DNA of 64,000 nucleotides from Pluralibacter sp. UBA7423 (lineage in GTDB: Bacteria > Pseudomonadota > Gammaproteobacteria > Enterobacterales > Enterobacteriaceae): NCBI GenBank assembly GCA_002470465.1, contig DKMD01000014.1, positions 98,224 to 162,223 on the forward strand, written 5' to 3'. How positions within the stretch are numbered: position 1 is the first letter of the stretch; every line of letters begins with the position of its first letter. The notes beneath the pieces were generated by a model, which was given only the letters and a program-made list of their open reading frames with translations, searched no databases and had not been told where the DNA came from. The position numbers and the translations under genes are program-made. Positions 58,856 to 64,000 of the stretch are shown here, piece by piece.

Positions 58856-61800
58856 ATGAATCAGCCTCCCGTTCGCTTAACTTACCGTCTGCTCAGCTAC
58901 CTGGTGAGCGGCCTGCTCGCCACGCAGCCTTTGCTGCCCGCCGTTGCCGCCACGCTGACGCCAACGGGCAATACCTCCACGGATAAAGCGGCGAACGGCG
59001 TGCCGGTCGTGAACATTGCCACGCCGAACGGAGCCGGGATTTCGCACAACCAGTTTAAGGACTACAACGTCGGCAAAGAGGGGCTGATCCTCAATAACGC
59101 CACGGGCAAGCTCAACCAGACGCAGCTTGGCGGGCTGATTAGCGGCAACGCTAACCTGAAGACGGGCAAGGAAGCGAAGGGCATCATCAACGAAGTGACC
59201 GGCGGCAACCGTTCACAGCTTCAGGGCTATACGGAAGTGGCGGGTAAAGCGGCGAACGTGATGGTCGCCAACCCGTACGGCATCACCTGTAACGGCTGCG
59301 GGTTTATCAACACTCCTCAGGCCACCCTGACCACGGGGAAACCTGTCTTTGACGCCAGCGGCAATTTACAGGCGCTGGACGTGAAAAAAGGCAGCATCAC
59401 CATTGAGGGGCAAGGGCTGGATGCCAGCAGCAGCGATGCGCTGTCGATCATTTCACGCGCAACCGAAGTGAACGCCGCTATTCATGCTAAGGATTTAAAA
59501 GTGGTTGCCGGGGCCAACCGTGTTGGCACAGACGGCAGCGTGCAGGCGCAGCAGGGCGAAGGCAACGCTCCCACGGTGGCGGTGGATACCGGTGCGCTGG
59601 GCGGGATGTATGCCAACCGTATTCATCTGGTGTCCAGCGAGAAGGGCGTCGGGGTTAACCTCGGCGACCTGAATGCCCGCCAGGGAGACATCACCCTCGA
59701 TGCCAATGGCAAAATCACCGTGCACAACAGCCTCGCCAGCGGGGCGCTGTCCGCCAAAGGTGAAAGCCTCGCGCTGACGGGGGATCATAAAGCCGGTGGC
59801 ACTATGTCGCTGAGCAGCCAGGTTGACATTGCCCTGAGCAACGGCTCGCTGAACAGCGACGGCGACCTCGTACTGACCGCCAGTGGCACGATTTCGCACG
59901 CCGGTGAAAAGCTGACCGCCGGACGCGATGCAACGCTTACCGCGAAAAACATCAGCCAGGATGCCGCCAGCCAGATTAACGCTGCCCGCGATATCGCGGC
60001 TAAAGCCAGCGATACGCTGCAAACGCAAGGGCAGATGACCGCCGGGCAAAACCTGACGATAAGCGGTAACACCCTGACCCAGGACGGCAAGCTGCTGGCG
60101 CATAACAGCGCTCAGCTGAATGTCGGCACGCTGAATAACAGCGGCTCCGTTCAGGGGGCTTCCCTGAGCGTGGGCAGCTCCATGCTCAGCAATTCGGGTT
60201 CCCTGCTGAGCGGCGGCAATCTGACCGTCAGTACGAAAGATTTTACCCAAAGCGGCAGCACCGGCGCGAAGGGCAAAGCGGACATCACCGCCAGCGGGAA
60301 GCTGACCAATACCGGCTCGCTGGTGAGCGACGATGCTCTGGTGCTGAAGGCGCAGGATGTCGCGCAGAACGGCGTGCTGTCCGGTGGTAAAGGGCTGACG
60401 GTCAATGCGCAGACCCTGGCCTCCGGCAAAAATTCGGTGACGCGCAGCGACGCCGCGATGACGCTGAATACCGCCACGGCGACGCTGGACGGCGAAACCA
60501 GCGCGGGTGGCGATCTTCAGCTTCAGGGCGACAGGCTCACCACAGCGGCGAGCGCACAGCTTCAGAGTGGCAACAATCTTAGCCTCAGCGCGCGGGAAGC
60601 CACTCTGTCGGGAACGCATGCGGCACAAAAAGCCATGACGGTGAACGCCCGCGAAAAACTCACCCATAGCGGCAAAAGCAGCGCGGCATCGCTCAACCTC
60701 AACGCGCCCGAACTGACTAACAGCGGCGTGCTCGTGGCTTCCAGCCTGAACACGCAGTCGCAAACTCTCACCAACAGCGGCCTGATGCAGGGCGAAAGCG
60801 CATTGCTGATTGGCACACAAAAGCTGGATAACCAGCAGAACGGCACCCTCTACAGCGCCGCAAATCTGACGCTGGAGATTCCGGACATCCGCAATAGCGG
60901 GCTTATCACCAGCGACAAGGGTTTAACGCTAAGCACAGGCTCTCTCAGCAACCCGGGCAAAATCATTGCTGACACGCTGAACGTCAAAGCGACCATGCTG
61001 AACGGCGACGGCCTGTTGCAGGGAACCGGGGCGCTGACGCTTGCCGGTGATACGCTCTCGCAGGGGAGCAACGGGCGCTGGCTGACGGCGGGCGATCTCT
61101 CTCTCAGCGGGAAAACGCTGAATACCGCCGGGACCACCCAGGGGCAGAACCTCACCGCTCAGGCGGATAGCTGGACCAACAACGGCTCCGTGCTGGCAAC
61201 CGGCAATCTCAACGCTACGCTGGGTGCCTCTCTGCTCAACAATGGCGATCTGATGAGCCAGGGCAATGTCGGGCTGAACGCGCCCCTGCTGACCAACCAC
61301 GGCAGCATCCTCTCGTCAGGTGAAATGTCGCTCGCCGGAACAACCTTCACCAGCGACGGCACGCTTCAGGGCAATACGCTTTCACTGCGCCAGAGCAGCA
61401 TCGACAACAAAGGATCGGTTATTGGCCTGAACGGCCTGGCGTTAAACAGCACTGGCGCGTTGAACAACAGCGGAGACCTGCTGAGCCAGAAATCACTGAC
61501 GCTGAACGCAGGAGACGTGACCAACAGCGGTCGGCTTCAGGGGCAGAACATCATCTTAGACGGCAGCAGCCTCAAGAACAGCGGTGCGATTCAGAGCGCA
61601 CTCGATCTGGCCCTGACCCTGAGCGGCGACGTTATCGCCGCCACCGGCAGCAAAATCACCGCCCTGGGCGACGCCCGACTGACCGGCAAAGCGCTGAGCA
61701 ACCAGGGATTAATCAGTGCGAAAACGCTGGAGGTGAAAGGCGATTCGCTCAGCAACGGCGGCGAAATCAGCGGCGTCAACGGCCTGAACGTGGCGCTCAG

Positions 61801-64000
61801 CGGTAACCTGCAACAGCAGGGCAAAATGCTGACCGGCGGGCTGCTTAACGTCAGCGCAAAAGACATCAGCAACAGCGGGCAGCTTCAGGGCGCTGATACC
61901 CAAATCAGCGCCAGCTCGCTTACCAACAGCGGACGCGTGCAGGGCGACAGCGGCCTGACGCTCACCCTGCTGAATGCCCTGACCAACCAGGCCAGCGGCG
62001 TGCTGCTCAGCCAGAACGCATTAAGCCTCACCGCGCCCGTGCTGACCAACGACGGCACCATTCAGGGCAACGGTAAAACCACCCTCAGCGCGGCAACGCA
62101 GGCCCGCAACGGCGGCAAAATTCTCTCCGGTGGCGATCTGACCTTCACCACGCCAGACTACAGCGGCAGCGGCTGGCTCCAGGCCACTAACCTGGTGCTG
62201 AACGTGGCGAAACTTGCCAGTAACGGCACCGTGATGGCGGCGAACCAGGCGACGCTCACCGGTAACAGTTTGACCAACGGCGGCACCTTCCAGGCCGCAC
62301 AGCTAAACGTCAACGCGCAGACCATCACCAACACCGGCACGCTGCTCGGCAATCAGGGTTTGACGCTCAAAGGGAACAGCTTTAACAACGCGGGCGGGAA
62401 GGTGTTCAGCGGCGGCGATATGCTTGCTGAAATGGTCTCGCTCAGCGGCGCAGGCCAGCTGGTGGCGCTCGGCAACCTGACGCTGAAGCTCACCAACGGC
62501 TTCACCACCCAGGGCGTTATCGCCGCGAACAAGCAGCTGGCCATCAGCAGCCAGGGCGATATCACTAACGGAGCCACATTGCAGGGCAACGGCATCACGC
62601 TGAACGCGGCGGGCAAGCTGACCAACAACGGGCAGCTGACCGCAGGCAGCGGCACCACGGCGTTGAGCGGCAGCCAGATTGCGATGAACGCCAGCGGCAG
62701 CCTGCAGGCAGGCGGAGACGTCAGCCTGACCAGCCGGGGCAATATCACTCTCGGCGGTTTTACCGGCACGGCGGGCAGCCTGGCGTTAACGGCGGCCGGG
62801 TCGATCGTTAACACCGCGCTGCTGTATGCGGGCAACAACCTTTCGCTGTTTGCCAACAGTATCCAGAACCTGCGTGGCGATATGCTGGCGGGCAATAACC
62901 TGGTGATGCAGAAAGATGCCAGCGGCACGGCGAACGCCGAGGTAATCAATACCTCCGGGAATATCGAAACCACCAACGGCGATATCACGATTAAGACCGG
63001 CCATTTGCTGAATACGCGGGATGGGTTGACCACGAAAACAACGCAGATCGATGGTGCACAAACTATTCCGGGCATGGGTGATGCGACGATTAACGTCGAT
63101 ATCAGTCAGCTTGCTGACGGTACTTACGGCATGACCAGCCGGGTGGCAGAAAGACAGGTTGGGCCGTGTAATGGTCATGGAGCCTGTAACTATATCCACT
63201 GGAATCAATTCTATTACGTGATGTATGCCGATTCGGCAGAGCAGAAATTTATCAATAGCCAGACGCGAACTGACGTTACCAGCAATGGAGGTGCATCAAG
63301 AATTGCCTCCGGCAAAAATCTCACTATTAATGCAGGTTCACTGGAGAATTTTGCCAGCAATATTCTGGCAAATGGCGATGTCAGCCTGACAGGGAACACG
63401 CTCAACAACCAGAGCTGGCAGTCCGGTACGGTCACTGACTGGTTCGTTTATCAGTACGATTCACGTCGATATGGCTACGCAGTCGAGCCTGGTGGACGTT
63501 ATCCGACGGACGGGAATAATTATCACGATGTTATGCCCGAAAACACGTCTATTGCTTTTACGCTTCAAGGACATGACTCAAGTACAGAACTTGGCGAAAT
63601 CTTCCGCTCCGTCATCCAGGCTGGTGGCAATGTTATCGCCAATTTTGCCAGCGATATCAGCAACACCAACACCACAGCCAATGCAGGCAAAATCAGTAAC
63701 ACCATCGCCGCCCCGAACCTCAACACGCCTTCAGCGCAAAACATCGGCGGTGGCGCAAGCCAGCAGGCGCTGGCGGATGCCGGAACCCAGGCCATTACCG
63801 GTCCGGACTGGAAAGACACCACCGCCAGCCAGGCTATCGGCGGCGGCACGGGGCTGGCTTCAGGCGGTATGGATGGCAACTATCCTCTGCCTTCCGGCAA
63901 CAACGGCTACTTTGTGCCGTCGACCGATCCGGACAGCCCGTATCTGATCACCGTTAACCCAAAACTTGATGGTCTGGGTCAGCTCGATCCGTCGCTGTTT
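58856..64000 (+). CDS. cdiA: CdiA/FHA-type giant exoprotein, 5' part
   Basis: Open from ATG at 58856 to the window edge: 1715 codons without a stop. A signal-like N terminus (residues about 10-32) is followed by the TPS domain, with NIATPNGAGISHNQF (about 53-67) and NPYGITCNGCGF (139-150), the hallmark of ShlA/HpmA/CdiA proteins. Then come over 1100 residues of FHA-1 repeats of about 20 residues (x-L-T-N-S-G-x-L-Q-G type). From about residue 1410 the repeat is interrupted by a unique region with a Cys pair (GPCNGHGACN, near 1436-1442) and a YP-like stretch, the place of the receptor-binding domain in CdiA. The window ends in YLITVNPKLDGLG, which usually precedes FHA-2. The toxin tip and immunity gene lie beyond the window. 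Confidence 0.85.
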   Translation, partial: MNQPPVRLTYRLLSYLVSGLLATQPLLPAVAATLTPTGNTSTDKAANGVPVVNIATPNGAGISHNQFKDYNVGKEGLILNNATGKLNQTQLGGLISGNANLKTGKEAKGIINEVTGGNRSQLQGYTEVAGKAANVMVANPYGITCNGCGFINTPQATLTTGKPVFDASGNLQALDVKKGSITIEGQGLDASSSDALSIISRATEVNAAIHAKDLKVVAGANRVGTDGSVQAQQGEGNAPTVAVDTGALGGMYANRIHLVSSEKGVGVNLGDLNARQGDITLDANGKITVHNSLASGALSAKGESLALTGDHKAGGTMSLSSQVDIALSNGSLNSDGDLVLTASGTISHAGEKLTAGRDATLTAKNISQDAASQINAARDIAAKASDTLQTQGQMTAGQNLTISGNTLTQDGKLLAHNSAQLNVGTLNNSGSVQGASLSVGSSMLSNSGSLLSGGNLTVSTKDFTQSGSTGAKGKADITASGKLTNTGSLVSDDALVLKAQDVAQNGVLSGGKGLTVNAQTLASGKNSVTRSDAAMTLNTATATLDGETSAGGDLQLQGDRLTTAASAQLQSGNNLSLSAREATLSGTHAAQKAMTVNAREKLTHSGKSSAASLNLNAPELTNSGVLVASSLNTQSQTLTNSGLMQGESALLIGTQKLDNQQNGTLYSAANLTLEIPDIRNSGLITSDKGLTLSTGSLSNPGKIIADTLNVKATMLNGDGLLQGTGALTLAGDTLSQGSNGRWLTAGDLSLSGKTLNTAGTTQGQNLTAQADSWTNNGSVLATGNLNATLGASLLNNGDLMSQGNVGLNAPLLTNHGSILSSGEMSLAGTTFTSDGTLQGNTLSLRQSSIDNKGSVIGLNGLALNSTGALNNSGDLLSQKSLTLNAGDVTNSGRLQGQNIILDGSSLKNSGAIQSALDLALTLSGDVIAATGSKITALGDARLTGKALSNQGLISAKTLEVKGDSLSNGGEISGVNGLNVALSGNLQQQGKMLTGGLLNVSAKDISNSGQLQGADTQISASSLTNSGRVQGDSGLTLTLLNALTNQASGVLLSQNALSLTAPVLTNDGTIQGNGKTTLSAATQARNGGKILSGGDLTFTTPDYSGSGWLQATNLVLNVAKLASNGTVMAANQATLTGNSLTNGGTFQAAQLNVNAQTITNTGTLLGNQGLTLKGNSFNNAGGKVFSGGDMLAEMVSLSGAGQLVALGNLTLKLTNGFTTQGVIAANKQLAISSQGDITNGATLQGNGITLNAAGKLTNNGQLTAGSGTTALSGSQIAMNASGSLQAGGDVSLTSRGNITLGGFTGTAGSLALTAAGSIVNTALLYAGNNLSLFANSIQNLRGDMLAGNNLVMQKDASGTANAEVINTSGNIETTNGDITIKTGHLLNTRDGLTTKTTQIDGAQTIPGMGDATINVDISQLADGTYGMTSRVAERQVGPCNGHGACNYIHWNQFYYVMYADSAEQKFINSQTRTDVTSNGGASRIASGKNLTINAGSLENFASNILANGDVSLTGNTLNNQSWQSGTVTDWFVYQYDSRRYGYAVEPGGRYPTDGNNYHDVMPENTSIAFTLQGHDSSTELGEIFRSVIQAGGNVIANFASDISNTNTTANAGKISNTIAAPNLNTPSAQNIGGGASQQALADAGTQAITGPDWKDTTASQAIGGGTGLASGGMDGNYPLPSGNNGYFVPSTDPDSPYLITVNPKLDGLGQLDPSLF

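Noticed and set aside
59495-63435. Many long - strand open frames opposite the cdiA-like gene, including one of 441 codons
   Set aside because: They mirror the repetitive + strand exoprotein (S/L/P-rich, low complexity) and show no domain or ribosome site; codon shadows.

Overview
The window is chromosomal DNA of an Enterobacteriaceae member close to the Enterobacter/Lelliottia/Leclercia group. This is inferred from gene content and near-identity of many proteins to their E. coli counterparts, with losses and rearrangements relative to E. coli K-12. The backbone is the neighbourhood of recG, selC and mtl. AT-rich accessory segments are set into it.

Layout. (1) 1-6057 is the right end of an integrated element: three tandem tyrosine-recombinase-like genes and a partial fourth gene read leftward, followed by an AlpA-type regulator and a probable DUF6387 gene. 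An unrecognised 130-residue protein (6244-6636) lies between this and the backbone. (2) 6832-15245 is backbone: yicG, ligB, then gmk-rpoZ-spoT-trmH-recG. (3) 15289-29997 is a displaced block: glpX, fpr, yiiR, yiiQ, tpiA, an SLC13-like transporter, cdh, sbp, then an isolated wza-wzb-wzc export cassette behind duplicated RcsAB-like boxes, then zapB, glpF, glpK. The glp operon is split, with glpX next to recG and glpK next to xanP, an order that two successive inversions would give. A gltS 3' remnant seems to survive after glpK. (4) 30297-42280 holds xanP, yicH, nepI, yicS, yicL, a GNAT enzyme, a TetR/DHA2 efflux pair, a DUF1348 protein, a secreted serine hydrolase and nlpA. (5) 42394-46423 is accessory: a stand-alone HycA-like gene, a lipoprotein, a SymE-like toxin gene, and a three-gene AT-rich operon (ribbon-helix-helix protein, dGTPase, possible primase-fold partner) abutting the 3' end of selC (tRNA-Sec). 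(6) 46939-56810 is catabolic backbone: lldPRD, yibL, yibT, mtlADR and yibF, with visible LldR and CRP sites. (7) 57182-64000 is a two-partner secretion pair, cdiB-like and the first 1715 codons of a cdiA-like giant exoprotein that runs off the window.

How the genes work together. gmk, rpoZ, spoT and trmH link GMP phosphorylation, RNA polymerase omega, ppGpp turnover and tRNA modification. glpF/glpK/glpX, tpiA and fpr serve glycerol and triose metabolism and redox. lldPRD and mtlADR are complete lactate and mannitol utilisation units. The most promising candidate for an undescribed system is the selC-linked operon at 43881-46275: a dGTPase resembling Dgt, translationally coupled to an uncharacterised protein with primase-like motifs, under a small DNA-binding protein with an inverted repeat abutting its start codon. 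Phage defence by dGTP depletion is a reasonable hypothesis but is not shown by sequence alone.
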